64,000 bases of DNA from Rhodobium gokarnense (GTDB lineage: Bacteria; Pseudomonadota; Alphaproteobacteria; Rhizobiales; Rhodobiaceae): NCBI RefSeq assembly GCF_025961475.1, contig NZ_JAOQNS010000007.1, positions 62,001 through 126,000 of the forward strand. Direction: 5' to 3'. Both the position numbers and the translations under genes were made by a program. Position 1 is the first letter of the stretch, and each line of letters starts with the position of its first letter. The notes beneath the pieces were generated by a model. That model did no database searches and was not told the origin of the DNA. It saw nothing but the letters and a program-made list of their open reading frames with translations. Shown here one piece after another: positions 28,373-39,917 of this stretch.

Positions 28373-28801
28373 TCACCCTGTGTGACTTTCGATTTTCGCC
28401 TTTTCGGCATCCCAGAACATGGCCTCGATCTTGTGGCCGTCTGGGTCGCGGACGAAGCAGGCGTAGTAGGCGGGCGAATATTGCGGGCGCCAGCCGGGCA
28501 TTCCGTCGTCCGTGCCGCCGGCGGCGAGCGCGGCCGCATGGAAGGCGTCGACCTCGTCCGTGGAGCCGGTCAGGAACGCGATGTGGGTGCCGTTGCCAAC
28601 GCCGGCCGGCTGGCCGTCGATCGGACGCTGGATCCAGAACTCCGGATAGGCCTTGCCATAGGCAACGCCGATCTCCGGCACGTCCATCTTCTTCACCGCG
28701 CCGATGGTCGGCATCACTTGGTCGTAAAAGGCGATGGAGCGGGCAAGGTCGGTGACGCCGAGGGAGACGTGCGAGAGGATGCTCGGAATGTCGCTCGCCA
28801 T
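28373..28801 (-). CDS. VOC (glyoxalase/bleomycin resistance) family protein
   Basis: The 142-residue product has the vicinal-oxygen-chelate fold: LSHVSLGVTDLARSIAFYDQVM at the start, FWIQRPIDG, GNGTHIAFLTGS, then YACFVRDPDGHKIEAMFW at the end. The metal ligands His (LSHVS), His (GTHIA) and Glu (KIEAM) appear intact, so it may be an active dioxygenase, lyase or resistance protein. It sits between bolA and grxD on the same strand. The substrate is unknown. Confidence 0.88.
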   Translation of the reverse strand: MASDIPSILSHVSLGVTDLARSIAFYDQVMPTIGAVKKMDVPEIGVAYGKAYPEFWIQRPIDGQPAGVGNGTHIAFLTGSTDEVDAFHAAALAAGGTDDGMPGWRPQYSPAYYACFVRDPDGHKIEAMFWDAEKAKIESHTG

Positions 28802-28833
28802 CGGCTACCCCATTTGCCCGGATAGATCACCGC

Positions 28834-29067
28834 TCAATCGGGCGCACTCGTCTGCAGGGCAAGGGCATGGAGCTGGCCGCCCATATTGCCCTTCAGCGCC
28901 TCGTAGACCATCTGGTGCTGCTGGACGCGGGTCTTGCCGCGGAACGCCTCGGATACGACGACGGCGGCGAAGTGATCGCCGTCTCCGGCGAGATCGCGAA
29001 TCTCGATCCGGGCGTCGGGAAAGGCTTCCCGTATCATGTCTTCGATCGCCCCCGCATCCATTGCCAT
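28834..29067 (-). CDS. bolA: BolA-family protein
   Basis: The 77-residue product has the BolA fold: IEDMIREAFPDARIEIRDLAGDGDHFAAVVVSEAF, then the nucleic-acid-binding-like helix RGKTRVQQHQMVYEALKGNMGGQLHALALQT with the conserved C-terminal His. The ATG at 29067 lies 10 bases after AGGAG; an upstream in-frame GTG is too close to that site. BolA2-type proteins pair with CGFS glutaredoxins on a shared iron-sulfur cluster, and grxD is two genes downstream. It lies 44 bp after purL. Confidence 0.93.
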   Translation of the reverse strand: MAMDAGAIEDMIREAFPDARIEIRDLAGDGDHFAAVVVSEAFRGKTRVQQHQMVYEALKGNMGGQLHALALQTSAPD

Positions 29068-29111
29068 GACTGTCACTCTCCTTCTGGCGCCGTTTTATGT
29101 CGCGAGTCGTG

Positions 29112-31310
<2,199 letters not shown>

Positions 31311-31528
31311 GGCCGTCGTCGATTGGAGGGAGAAGGACCCCTGTCGTTTACCACCGTTGCGACCTCAAGCGCCACAGGGCCGGCGGTCGCCCGGCGGCTT
31401 TTTTAAGGTGTCTGCGCGCCGCAGGGGGGTGGCCGGCCGGGCCGGGACAGCGCGGGGCGGTGTTCGATGCTATAAACTCTTCGGAATCACGACACCGGTT
31501 GCTGCGGGAAGCGGGGGGAGTCCGTCAG

Positions 31529-33814
31529 ATGTCGTCATTTCAGCGTTCTGGACAGCGCCATAGGTCGCGGACTGCGCGCCTTACCGGCGCGTTTGGTGTC
31601 CTCATCATCTGCCTTTTCGCCGCCCTGCCGGCGCTTGCCGCGGACGGCTCTTCCGATCTCGCCAAGGCTCTGGCGCCGGTCTTGGAAAAGGCGCGTCAGA
31701 GCGGCGCCACCGTCATCGTCGTGGAACCGAGCACCGCGAGCGCGGCGGAGGCCGCCGCGCGGCCCGAGCGCGCGGGGCCGGCCGCCCAGTTCGAGGCGGC
31801 GCGGCGGGAAATGCAGCGCATCGTCACCGAGACGGGCGGCCTTTCCGCCAGCATTGCGCGGACCATCGAGCGGGCCGGCTCGACAGAGACGAGGCGCTGG
31901 CTCCCCCATGCCCTCATCGTCGCGGCGATCGCGATTGCCGTCGGCGAGCTGTTGCGACGGCTGCTCGACCACTGGGGCCGGCGGCAGTTCCTGCGCCATT
32001 TCGCGGAGGCGCCGCGCAGCCGGTCCGAACGGGTCGGCTATCTGCTCGCCCGTGCCGTCTGGATGGCGGTGGCCGTGGCGTTCTTTTTCGGCGTCGCCAT
32101 CGTCGTCGCCTCCTTTGCCTCGGGCGCCGACGAGGCGACGCGGGTGACGGCAGAGACCGCGGTGCTCGGCGCGACCATCGTCCTGGTCGCCCATGTCGTC
32201 CTCTACAACCTCATCGTCCCCGACCGGCGGGCCTACCGGACGCCGCGGCTGCCGGAAGCGGCGGCGCGCCGGCTCTACCGCGACGCCATGATCGCCACGG
32301 TGCTTGTCGTCGCGGTCGTCGCGTTCGGGCGCTGGGTGGCGGTGCTCGGTATCGACGAGGAGGCGCTGAAGCTCGTCGTCATCGCAACGACACTCGCCTC
32401 GGCGATCGTCCTTTGCGTCCTTGCCGTCCTTCATCGGCGCACGGTCGCCGCGGCGCTCTATCCGCCGGCGGCAGAGGGCGGCCGTGCCACGCTCGTCTCC
32501 GTCGTCGCCCGGCACTGGTACCTGATCGCCATCGTCTATATCGCGGTCGCTTGGCTTGCCCGGTCGGTGCGGGTGCTGCTCGACCTTCCCTCGGCGGACG
32601 GCCTGGTGGCGGCGCCGATCTATGCCGCGGTCGGGGCCGTCGCGCTCTATGCGGTATTCCTCCTCGTCATCGACCGCTTCCTGCCGGAGCGGCCGGAGGC
32701 GGCGGCCGCGACCGGCGAGGGGGCTGACAGCGAGGACGCGGATGCCGAGGCGGCGGCCGTCCCCGACCTTCGCGCCGGCTTCAAGGGCCTGATCGAGCAC
32801 GGCGCGATGATCCTCGTCGTCATCGGCGCATTCGCCTTCGTCGCCGAGGTCTGGGAGCTGGACTTCGTCGACGACAGCGGCTGGGGCAACCGGCTGGTGG
32901 AGCTCTCCATCGCCGTCTTCGTCGCCTATCTGGTCTACCGGGCCGCGGCGATCTGGATCGACCACGAGATTGCCAAGGAAGAGCCTGGCGCGGCGGCCGT
33001 AGCCGGAGAGATCGGCGGCCATGGCGGCTCGCGGCTGGCGACGTTGCTGCCGCTGTTTCGCAATTTCCTCCTGATCTCCATCGTCGTCATTGCGGCGATG
33101 ATCGTCTTGTCGGAACTCGGCGTCGATATCGGCCCGCTCTTTGCCGGCGCCGGCGTCGTCGGCCTTGCCGTCGGCTTCGGGGCGCAGACGCTGGTCCGGG
33201 ACATCTTCTCCGGCGCCTTCTTCCTGATCGACGATGCGTTCCGCAAGGGTGAGTACATCGATATCGGTTCGGTGAAGGGGATCGTGGAAAAGATCTCGAT
33301 CCGCTCGTTCCAGCTCCGCCACCACAACGGCCCGCTCAACACCGTGCCGTTCGGCGAGATCAAGCAGCTCACCAACTATTCCAGGGACTGGGTGCTGATG
33401 AAGCTGCCGCTCCGGGTGACCTACGACACGGATGTGGAAAAGGTCCGCAAGCTGATCAAGCAGCTCGGCGAGGAGCTTCTGGAAGACCCGGACATCGGCC
33501 ACTTCTTCCTGCAGCCGCTGAAGTCCCAGGGTGTCAACGTCATGGAGGACTCGGCGATGATCATCCGGGTCAAGTTCATGACCAAGCCGGGCGACCAGTT
33601 CCTCGTCAAGCGCAAGGTCTATGCGCGCATTCGCGAGGTCTTCGAGGAAAACGGCATCAAGTTCGCCCACCGGGAGGTGACGGTGCGGCTGGCCGACGAC
33701 CGCGACGAGGACGCCCACCCGCTCAGCCTTGCCGAGAAGGAAGCCGTCGCAGGCGCCGTCCTGCCGGCGATCGAGGAGGCCGGCAAGCAGAAAAAGCCTG
33801 CCGACGACCGCTGA
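31529..33814 (+). CDS. Large MscS-family mechanosensitive channel
   Basis: The 761-residue protein starts at the ATG at 31529 after a GGGGGGAG site and has a signal peptide (residues about 18-40, ending ALA-AD). A periplasmic helical part (about 41-130) follows, then about ten membrane helices. The C-terminal MscS core has the pore helix GAGVVGLAVGFGAQTLVRDIFSGAFFLIDDAFRKGEYI (about 535-572), followed by VEKISIRSFQLRHHNGPLNTVPFGEI and the cytoplasmic cage. It resembles YbiO/MscM-size channels that relieve osmotic downshock. It is divergent from purL. Confidence 0.93.
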   Translation: MSSFQRSGQRHRSRTARLTGAFGVLIICLFAALPALAADGSSDLAKALAPVLEKARQSGATVIVVEPSTASAAEAAARPERAGPAAQFEAARREMQRIVTETGGLSASIARTIERAGSTETRRWLPHALIVAAIAIAVGELLRRLLDHWGRRQFLRHFAEAPRSRSERVGYLLARAVWMAVAVAFFFGVAIVVASFASGADEATRVTAETAVLGATIVLVAHVVLYNLIVPDRRAYRTPRLPEAAARRLYRDAMIATVLVVAVVAFGRWVAVLGIDEEALKLVVIATTLASAIVLCVLAVLHRRTVAAALYPPAAEGGRATLVSVVARHWYLIAIVYIAVAWLARSVRVLLDLPSADGLVAAPIYAAVGAVALYAVFLLVIDRFLPERPEAAAATGEGADSEDADAEAAAVPDLRAGFKGLIEHGAMILVVIGAFAFVAEVWELDFVDDSGWGNRLVELSIAVFVAYLVYRAAAIWIDHEIAKEEPGAAAVAGEIGGHGGSRLATLLPLFRNFLLISIVVIAAMIVLSELGVDIGPLFAGAGVVGLAVGFGAQTLVRDIFSGAFFLIDDAFRKGEYIDIGSVKGIVEKISIRSFQLRHHNGPLNTVPFGEIKQLTNYSRDWVLMKLPLRVTYDTDVEKVRKLIKQLGEELLEDPDIGHFFLQPLKSQGVNVMEDSAMIIRVKFMTKPGDQFLVKRKVYARIREVFEENGIKFAHREVTVRLADDRDEDAHPLSLAEKEAVAGAVLPAIEEAGKQKKPADDR

Positions 33815-33827
33815 GCGCAGAGATGAG

Positions 33828-35339
33828 TCACGCGGGACGGGTGGCGGGCGCCAGGACCTTGCGCGGTTGCCGCTCTTGGCTGTCCTGGCGCAGGTCGTCG
33901 GCGCAGACGGTGCGGCCGCGGCCGCGTTCCTTGGCCCGGTAGAGTGCCTCGTCGGCGTTGCGCATGACGGTCTTGGCGGCGCGGCCGTCCTCCGGCCACC
34001 AGGCAACGCCGATGCTGGCGCCGACGCTCGCCGTGCCGCCGTCCAGGGCGATCGGCTCGCAGACGCTTTCGATGAGCGCGTCGCAGAGCCACAGTACGGC
34101 GTCGCGGTCGAGCTTTTGGCGCAAAAGGATGATGAACTCGTCGCCGCCGACGCGCGCCGCCATGCCGTTCGGCCCGACGGCGGCGGCGATGCGCCTTGCG
34201 ATGGCGACGATCACCGCGTCGCCGGCGTGGTGGCCGTAGGTGTCGTTGACGGCCTTGAAGCGGTCGAGGTCGAGGCAGAGGATGGCGCAGCGCTCCGCCG
34301 CGCCCGCATTGATGATCTGCTCCAGCGCCTCGTCGAACTGCAGCCGGTTGGGCAGGCCCGTCAGCGCGTCGTGGAAGGCGAGGCGCCGGTTTTCCTCCTC
34401 GCTCGCCTGCAGGGCGCGCAAGGTGCGGGCATAGCGCCAGACGATGACCAGCAGGATCAGCACCACCACGGCCATCAGGATCGTTGCGTGGGGCAGGGCG
34501 CGGTGCCAGATCGTCTTTGCCGGCGCGGCCGGCTGCCACACCGCCTCGAAGAGCTGACCGCCCTCCACGATCGGGATCGCAAGCCGGGTTCTTTCGCCGT
34601 CGACCGATCCGAGGTCGGTGCCGGCCTCGACGATGCGGAAACCGGTCAGCCCGAGCTTCTGCTCGATGGCCGAAAACACCTCCGCGTTGAACGGTTTGAA
34701 GGTCAGCAGGATGTGCGGATAGCCTTCCGGCAGGACGGCGTCATCGTCCGGCACGATGGTCTGGGCGACGAGGACACCGATCATGCCGTGGGCCTTGCGC
34801 AGGTCGGCGACATAGAGCGGCCGATCCGAGCGCACCGGATGGTCGGGAATGTAATAGCCGTTGCCGCGCCGCTTCCGGGCTGCCATGTAGCGGGCGCGGG
34901 TGGTCTCGATGAGGTCGCGGTTGGCCTCGACGAGTTCCGCGCCGGCGTCGGGGTGCACGCGCTGCTGGCGGATGACGGTGACCCGCGGCGTCCCGTCGAC
35001 GGCGACGATGACCGTCGTGTGGATGCCGAAATCGTCCCAAAGCCAATCGGTGATCTCGTCCTCGACGAAATCGTCCATCTCGTCTCTGTCGAGCGCTTCG
35101 ACGGTCTTGTCCCAGTGGGAGATCTGCGACTGGTCGTGGGCGAGGAGTTCCAGCTGCCGGTGGATCTCGTTCTTGACGAGGTTTTCCTCCACCGTCTTGC
35201 GAAGGTCCTCGGCGATCGTTCCGGCCTGGTGCAGCACGAAGATGTTGGAGGCCGCGAACAACAGCACGATCAGCGCGCTGGCCGCATAGATCAGCCTCAC
35301 GATGTTTCGGTGTGGCGTCGCCGCCCCGGAAATCGCCAT
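33828..35339 (-). CDS. CHASE4-type sensor diguanylate cyclase
   Basis: The 503-residue membrane protein has a first helix (about 14-36), a periplasmic CHASE4-like sensor domain (about 37-275) with QSQISHWDKTVEALDRDEMDDFVEDEITDWLWDDFGIH, a second helix (about 283-305) and a GGDEF domain (about 325-490). The active site GGDEF is intact (RVGGDEFI, near residue 405), with LTGLPNRLQFDEAL and DLDRFKAVNDTYGHHAGD. So it should make c-di-GMP in response to an extracytoplasmic cue. It is convergent with the MscS gene (13-bp gap) and follows purQ at 106 bp. Confidence 0.92.
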   Translation of the reverse strand: MAISGAATPHRNIVRLIYAASALIVLLFAASNIFVLHQAGTIAEDLRKTVEENLVKNEIHRQLELLAHDQSQISHWDKTVEALDRDEMDDFVEDEITDWLWDDFGIHTTVIVAVDGTPRVTVIRQQRVHPDAGAELVEANRDLIETTRARYMAARKRRGNGYYIPDHPVRSDRPLYVADLRKAHGMIGVLVAQTIVPDDDAVLPEGYPHILLTFKPFNAEVFSAIEQKLGLTGFRIVEAGTDLGSVDGERTRLAIPIVEGGQLFEAVWQPAAPAKTIWHRALPHATILMAVVVLILLVIVWRYARTLRALQASEEENRRLAFHDALTGLPNRLQFDEALEQIINAGAAERCAILCLDLDRFKAVNDTYGHHAGDAVIVAIARRIAAAVGPNGMAARVGGDEFIILLRQKLDRDAVLWLCDALIESVCEPIALDGGTASVGASIGVAWWPEDGRAAKTVMRNADEALYRAKERGRGRTVCADDLRQDSQERQPRKVLAPATRPA

Positions 35340-35445
35340 TCCAGTCTCCCTGTCCGGTGCGATCCTGACAGAGAGGGCTGAACGTTCCGATAAATACTAT
35401 GGTTTTCGGTCTGTTAACGCTGTTTCGCGATGGCTGCAGCGGGCC

Positions 35446-36138
35446 TCAGGCCGCAACCGCCTCGAGAAGGCTGGCGAACAGGGCGCGTCCGTCCGTGCCG
35501 CCCTGGTGCGGGGCGACGAGGTTTTCCGGATGCGGCATCATGCCGAGCACGTTGCCGGCCTCGTTGAGGATGCCGGCGATGTTGCGCTGGGAGCCGTTGG
35601 GGTTGGCCGCATCGGTGACGGCGCCCTCGGCGTCCGCGTAGCGGAAGACGATGCGGTTCTCGCCCTCCAGCCGGTCGAGGGTCTCGGCATCGGCGAAATA
35701 GTTGCCGTCATGGTGGGCGACGGGGCAGCGGATCACCTGGCCCGGCTCGTAGCCGCGGGTGAACAGCGTCTCGGCGTTGTCGATCTTCAGGTGCACCTCG
35801 CGGCAGACGAAGGTGAGGCCGCGGTTGCGCATCAGGGCGCCGGGCAGGAGGCCGGCTTCGGTCAGGATCTGGAAGCCGTTGCAGACGCCGAGGACGGGGA
35901 CGCCGGCGTCGGCCTTGGCGATGATGTCCGGCATCACCGGCGCGCGGGCGGCGATCGCGCCGGAGCGCAGGTAGTCGCCATAGGAAAAGCCGCCGGGAAG
36001 CACCACCAGGTCGACGTCGGGGACCTTGTCCTCGGCGTACCAGACCGAGACCGGCGGCGTGCCGGTGATCCAGGTCAGCGCGTCCATCATGTCGCGGTCG
36101 CGGTTGGAGCCGGGAAAGACGATGACGGCGGATTTCAT
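35446..36138 (-). CDS. purQ: Phosphoribosylformylglycinamidine synthase subunit PurQ
   Basis: PurQ is the glutaminase that supplies ammonia to PurL. The 230-residue product has the class I amidotransferase elements: [10 protein letters not shown] at the start, [14 protein letters not shown], the nucleophile Cys86 in GVCNGFQIL, and the C-terminal His-Pro-Glu in MMPHPEN. The ATG at 36138 is chosen; a longer frame exists but is not family sequence. It follows the DUF4336 gene by 31 bp. Confidence 0.97.
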   Translation of the reverse strand: MKSAVIVFPGSNRDRDMMDALTWITGTPPVSVWYAEDKVPDVDLVVLPGGFSYGDYLRSGAIAARAPVMPDIIAKADAGVPVLGVCNGFQILTEAGLLPGALMRNRGLTFVCREVHLKIDNAETLFTRGYEPGQVIRCPVAHHDGNYFADAETLDRLEGENRIVFRYADAEGAVTDAANPNGSQRNIAGILNEAGNVLGMMPHPENLVAPHQGGTDGRALFASLLEAVAA

Positions 36139-36169
36139 GGGGCTGTCTCCGGGTTGGTCTCCGGCGCGC

Positions 36170-36910
36170 TCACAGCGCCCATCGGAAGGCACGGGCAAGT
36201 TCGGCGGCGCCATTCTCGCGATACCATTTGCCGTGCGCAAGGACCACCTTTTCCGCCGGCCAGGCGAGAATCTTTTCCACCGCTTTCCTGACCTCGTCGC
36301 CCTGCAACCGGAATGTCTGGCGCAGGTCCGGCGGCACCTTGCCGTTGGGGTGGTGGATGCCGGCAAGGCGAACGAGCCAGCGCAGCCAGAAGCAGGTGAT
36401 TCGGTCGAGTTCGAAATTCTCGATGAGGTCGGTGACGATCACCGTGCGCGAGGCGCGGTGGAAGAACACCGCCTCGGCCATGAAGGAGCCGGGCACCAGC
36501 ACCTGGTCGACGTCGTCGCGCCAGGCCTGCGGCGCCTCCGGCCCGAGTTCTCCATCGACGTCTTCGAGCCGGTCGCCGGCCTGCTCGGCGACCTTCGGCG
36601 CGAGGTGCACCTTGGCCGCCGGCCAGGCCGTCTTCCAGTCGGCGACCCACCAATAGTGGATGCGGTTCGGGGCGATCAGGTAGGCGACTTCGCCGATGGC
36701 CTCGATTTCCGCCTTCAGGCCCGGCGTCAGCTCGGTCGGCGAATGGACCCAGAGCCGGCCGCCCGTCAGGCGGATGACGGTCATCCGGGTCGGGAAGGGG
36801 AGCTTCAGGCCGTAGAGCTTGAAGTCGATCTTCGGGCCGTCGACGATCCAGATGTCGTCGCCGATGGCCTTCAGGGTGTTGATGGGCTCATAGAGCTTCA
36901 GGCAGGACAT
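36170..36910 (-). CDS. DUF4336 protein (metallo-hydrolase-like fold)
   Basis: The 246-residue product starts [26 protein letters not shown] and continues [56 protein letters not shown], then [26 protein letters not shown] and [13 protein letters not shown]. This is the DUF4336 pattern, which looks like a degenerate metallo-beta-lactamase fold: the HxHxDH metal site is not present. The function is unknown. It lies just upstream of purQ on the same strand, so it is likely cotranscribed. The start at 36910 avoids a non-conserved 19-residue extension. Confidence 0.8.
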   Translation of the reverse strand: MSCLKLYEPINTLKAIGDDIWIVDGPKIDFKLYGLKLPFPTRMTVIRLTGGRLWVHSPTELTPGLKAEIEAIGEVAYLIAPNRIHYWWVADWKTAWPAAKVHLAPKVAEQAGDRLEDVDGELGPEAPQAWRDDVDQVLVPGSFMAEAVFFHRASRTVIVTDLIENFELDRITCFWLRWLVRLAGIHHPNGKVPPDLRQTFRLQGDEVRKAVEKILAWPAEKVVLAHGKWYRENGAAELARAFRWAL

Positions 36911-37065
36911 GGGTCGGTGTCGATCCTTATCTACATGCCGCCTTTCCGGAAAGGACTTGGCAACCACGTATACAATCGGCGGCGGCGGGTTAATCCGCTG
37001 TTGCAGGGGCCGCGATAGGGTGGCGGCAAGGTCGTTTCGTCCAGCCTCCCCGCGGAATTCCGAAG

Positions 37066-38406
37066 ATGCGCCGAAGACTGTTCCGGTCCCTGCGATCGCT
37101 TTCCAACTCGCTGAACGTCGTCGGCGCCATCGTCGTGCTCGCGAGCCTTTTCATCGGCACCATGGAGACCTCCGACTGGCTGCGGCTGCCGACCGCCACC
37201 GCAACGGTTCAGGCTGTCACAGTCAAGTGCGCCATGTCCTACAAGGTCGGCAAATACGACCGCAAGAAGAGCGTGGTCGACTGCGGCGAGGTCGGCGCGA
37301 TCAAGGCAAAGGCCCCGGACCTCAACTGGACGGTCCGCCAAGTGTCTTTTGCGACGCTCGTCTACCGGCCCGGCGGCGGCAAGCTCGTCATCGACGATTT
37401 CGCGCTGACGGCGCTGCACCGCGACAGCGTCGCCGTCGGCGAGAAGCTGACGGTCTACTACCGGCCGGCGCGGCCGGAGATCGCCGTTGGCGGGCCGAGC
37501 TGGAGCTGGTTCCGCGGTTTTGCCGTGGTGGCCGGCCTCGGCCCCCTCATCCTTGCCGGCGCCTGGCTGTTGCGCAAGGCGGCCTTCTGGTTGCTGACCG
37601 AGGAGGAAAAGCTGGCGGTCGAGGCGGTGACGAAGGCGCGTTCGGCAGACAGCCTCGGCGCCCGGCTCGGCAAGGCGCTGGTGGCGATTCCGCTCGCCTT
37701 CTTCGGCACGTTCGGGCTTTATGCGGGCGGTGCGCTGACGCTTGCGGCCGGCATCGGCTACGGCATCATCTCCTACGGCGAGAGCGCCTCCGTCTCGACC
37801 ATGGCGACGGTGACGGGGATCCGCGAGGTCTGCGAAATTTCATACAAGAAGGGCACGTTTTCCTCGGTCGCCAGAACGGTCGATTGCGCCGATGCGGCGG
37901 CGGAAATGGCGAAGCTGCCGCAGGTGCGCTGGAAGACGAAGCGGCGCACGGAGGTGCGCTTCGCCTATACGGCCACGGATGGAAAAACGCGGACCGCCAA
38001 GGAGACGACGGTGCGCGATATTGCAAAATTCCCCGGCGTCGGCGGCAAGCTCAAGGTGCAGTACCGGGAAAGCCGGCCCGGTTCGGCCAGACTTGCGCCG
38101 GACGCGGGGCTCATGCGCTCGCTCTTGTGGTTCCTGGCGATCGCGGCCGCCTTCTTCGTCGTCGGCCTCGTCTGCCGGCCGATCCTGAAGCGCTTCGAAA
38201 AGCGGCAGGCGGACGACTTCCAGGACAAGGCGACAAAGGAGTTCATGACGCTCGCGATTGCCAAGATGGCAAAGGATGCCGGCTTCGCCGATGTGCCCGA
38301 GGCGCCGCGGCATGGCCATGAGCGGCGGCTGCCGACCCATGGAGCGCCACCGCGCCCACCACAGCCGGGTCCGGGCGGCGGATTCGGACGGAGGGTGACC
38401 ACATGA
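37066..38406 (+). CDS. Membrane protein with two tandem DUF3592-like modules
   Basis: The 446-residue protein contains the same arrangement twice. An N-terminal helix (about 18-33) is followed by a soluble module at about 38-140 and a helix pair. A second module sits at about 235-345, then another helix (about 350-372). Each module begins with an ATV motif, carries a Cys pair (VKC with VVDC; EVC with TVDC), ends in a strand reading GxKLxVxYRxxRP, and precedes a membrane helix. The C-terminus is Pro/Arg/Gly-rich. The type matches DUF3592, of unknown function. It overlaps the next gene by ATGA. Confidence 0.8.
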   Translation: MRRRLFRSLRSLSNSLNVVGAIVVLASLFIGTMETSDWLRLPTATATVQAVTVKCAMSYKVGKYDRKKSVVDCGEVGAIKAKAPDLNWTVRQVSFATLVYRPGGGKLVIDDFALTALHRDSVAVGEKLTVYYRPARPEIAVGGPSWSWFRGFAVVAGLGPLILAGAWLLRKAAFWLLTEEEKLAVEAVTKARSADSLGARLGKALVAIPLAFFGTFGLYAGGALTLAAGIGYGIISYGESASVSTMATVTGIREVCEISYKKGTFSSVARTVDCADAAAEMAKLPQVRWKTKRRTEVRFAYTATDGKTRTAKETTVRDIAKFPGVGGKLKVQYRESRPGSARLAPDAGLMRSLLWFLAIAAAFFVVGLVCRPILKRFEKRQADDFQDKATKEFMTLAIAKMAKDAGFADVPEAPRHGHERRLPTHGAPPRPPQPGPGGGFGRRVTT

Positions 38407-39452
38407 TTCTGAACGTCCTGAAGCCGCTGATCGACACCAAGGCGATCGCGGGCGCCGAGAGCGCCGACAAGCCGCCTCTGGTGCGCATGCTCTCCTTTTT
38501 GATGCCGGTCCTCATCCTCGCCGACCTGGTGCTCTTCTGGCATGGCATGGTGAGCGGCGGCGTCGGCCTTGCGATCGTCCTCTTCATCCTGCGCTTCGTC
38601 CTCAATGCGGCCTTGAGGGACGTTGCCGAAGCGGAGCGGGATGCGGCCTCGGACCCCGAAGTGCGCACGCCGCCGGCGCCGCAATACGCGCATCCCTTCG
38701 ACCGGCTGATGCACCGCTTCGGCCTTGTCGGCAAGTTCGGGCTGTCCTCGGTGCTGGGTGTCGTCAGCGCTGTCTTCTTCATTGCCGGCGTCATGATCAC
38801 GGTGGCGATCGTCACCAAGGGCGTGGAGGCGACGGGGCTTGCCTCCGACTGGCGCTGGGCCGAGGCCGAAGTGCTCGCCAAGACCCGGCAGTGCCTGGTG
38901 CGGGGACGGAACGGCGCGGCGGACCGGCTGCTCGACGAGGCTGTCTGCCAGTTGCGGCGCGATCGCGTGGGCTCGCGCGAAGTGGTTCCGATTCTGACGA
39001 TCCGCTTTCCGCTGGACGACGGCTCGTTCCAGGGCCTGGAGGTCCGGCAGTACAAGGTGGCGCAGGGCAAGGTCGCCGTCGGCGACAAGCTGCCGATCGC
39101 TTACGATCCGGACAATCCGGAACAGTTCGTCAAGCGCCAGACCAACTACTGGCGCATCGCTTCCGGTTCGGTGATGGTGCCGCTGCTGCTCTTTGCCATT
39201 GCCTATGGCGCCGGACGCTGGCGCCGGCGGCTCGTCGGCGCGCCGTCTCCGGCCCGCGGCGTCGTCAGGCGCGACCGAGACATCCGGCAGGCGCCGCCGC
39301 AGGAGGCGCCAAGGACGCGGCTTGCCGGCGATGCGGGGGCCTTGAAAGGGCGGACCGGCCGGGATGCCGTGGCGGCGTACCGCGATCAGGCGCGCAGCAC
39401 GCCGCCGCTCAGCAGCGGTCCGGTGCAGCGGCGCAGAGGCTGGTTCGGATAA
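38403..39452 (+). CDS. Membrane protein with a third DUF3592-like module
   Basis: The 349-residue product has two N-terminal helices (about 27-65), a helix around 118-140, then a soluble module (about 150-250). That module again carries two cysteines (RQC, AVC) and ends KLPIAYDPDNPEQF, followed by a last helix (about 255-278). The C-terminal tail is basic and disordered. The layout parallels the upstream gene, with which it is translationally coupled, so both probably form one membrane complex. The function is unknown. Confidence 0.8.
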   Translation: MILNVLKPLIDTKAIAGAESADKPPLVRMLSFLMPVLILADLVLFWHGMVSGGVGLAIVLFILRFVLNAALRDVAEAERDAASDPEVRTPPAPQYAHPFDRLMHRFGLVGKFGLSSVLGVVSAVFFIAGVMITVAIVTKGVEATGLASDWRWAEAEVLAKTRQCLVRGRNGAADRLLDEAVCQLRRDRVGSREVVPILTIRFPLDDGSFQGLEVRQYKVAQGKVAVGDKLPIAYDPDNPEQFVKRQTNYWRIASGSVMVPLLLFAIAYGAGRWRRRLVGAPSPARGVVRRDRDIRQAPPQEAPRTRLAGDAGALKGRTGRDAVAAYRDQARSTPPLSSGPVQRRRGWFG

Positions 39453-39468
39453 GATCCGCGCAAAAACG

Positions 39469-39606
39469 CTAGAGCATCACCACGACGGCGATGACCGAGG
39501 CGACGATCGGGATGCCGATGAAGATCGCCGCCTTGATCGCGAGGAACCGAATGGCAGCGCCGGCGTCGTCCGATGCGGTGCAGGTTTCCGGAGTGTCTTC
39601 GGCCAT
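39469..39606 (-). CDS. 45-residue single-span membrane protein
   Basis: A small frame starting at ATG 39606, 21 bp after purS on the same strand, and ending in TAG. The product has a hydrophilic N-terminus (MAEDTPETCTASDDAG) and one strong transmembrane helix at about residues 22-45 (AIKAAIFIGIPIVASVIAVV). Hydrophobic patterning and the operon-like spacing support a real gene. The ribosome site is weak (GGGGAC). Its function is unknown. Confidence 0.6.
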   Translation of the reverse strand: MAEDTPETCTASDDAGAAIRFLAIKAAIFIGIPIVASVIAVVVML

Positions 39607-39627
39607 GGTGCTGCGTCCCCGGACGGG

Positions 39628-39867
39628 TTAGCCGATCTCGACGGCGTAGTTCTCGATCACCGTATTGGCGAGCAGCTTCTCGCACATCTCCGACAGCGCG
39701 GCCTCGGCCTTTTTCGGGTCGGTCTCGGCAAGCTCGATGTCGATGACCTTGCCCTGGCGGACTTGCTCCACGCCGGAAAAATCGAGGGCGGCGAGGGCCT
39801 TTTCGATGGCCTTGCCCTGGGGATCGAGGACGCCGTTTTTCAGGGTGACGGTGATGCGCGCTTTCAT
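39628..39867 (-). CDS. purS: Phosphoribosylformylglycinamidine synthase subunit PurS
   Basis: PurS is the small bridging subunit of the PurLQS complex. The 79-residue product matches the family: MKARITVTLKNGVLDPQGKAIEKALAALDF, VRQGKVIDIELAETD, then MCEKLLANTVIENYAVEI. It lies 50 bp downstream of purC. In most relatives purQ follows directly; here it is 3.5 kb away. Confidence 0.97.
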   Translation of the reverse strand: MKARITVTLKNGVLDPQGKAIEKALAALDFSGVEQVRQGKVIDIELAETDPKKAEAALSEMCEKLLANTVIENYAVEIG

Positions 39868-39917
39868 GTCCGTTTCGCCGGCCTGCTTAATTACTTGGAG
39901 GAGCTACTGAACGGGCC

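Noticed and set aside
31535-34006. Long minus-strand open frame (823 codons) opposite the MscS gene
   Set aside because: It is a GC-driven shadow: Arg/Asp/Gly/His-rich with no domain, while the plus strand encodes a clear channel with signal peptide and MscS motifs.
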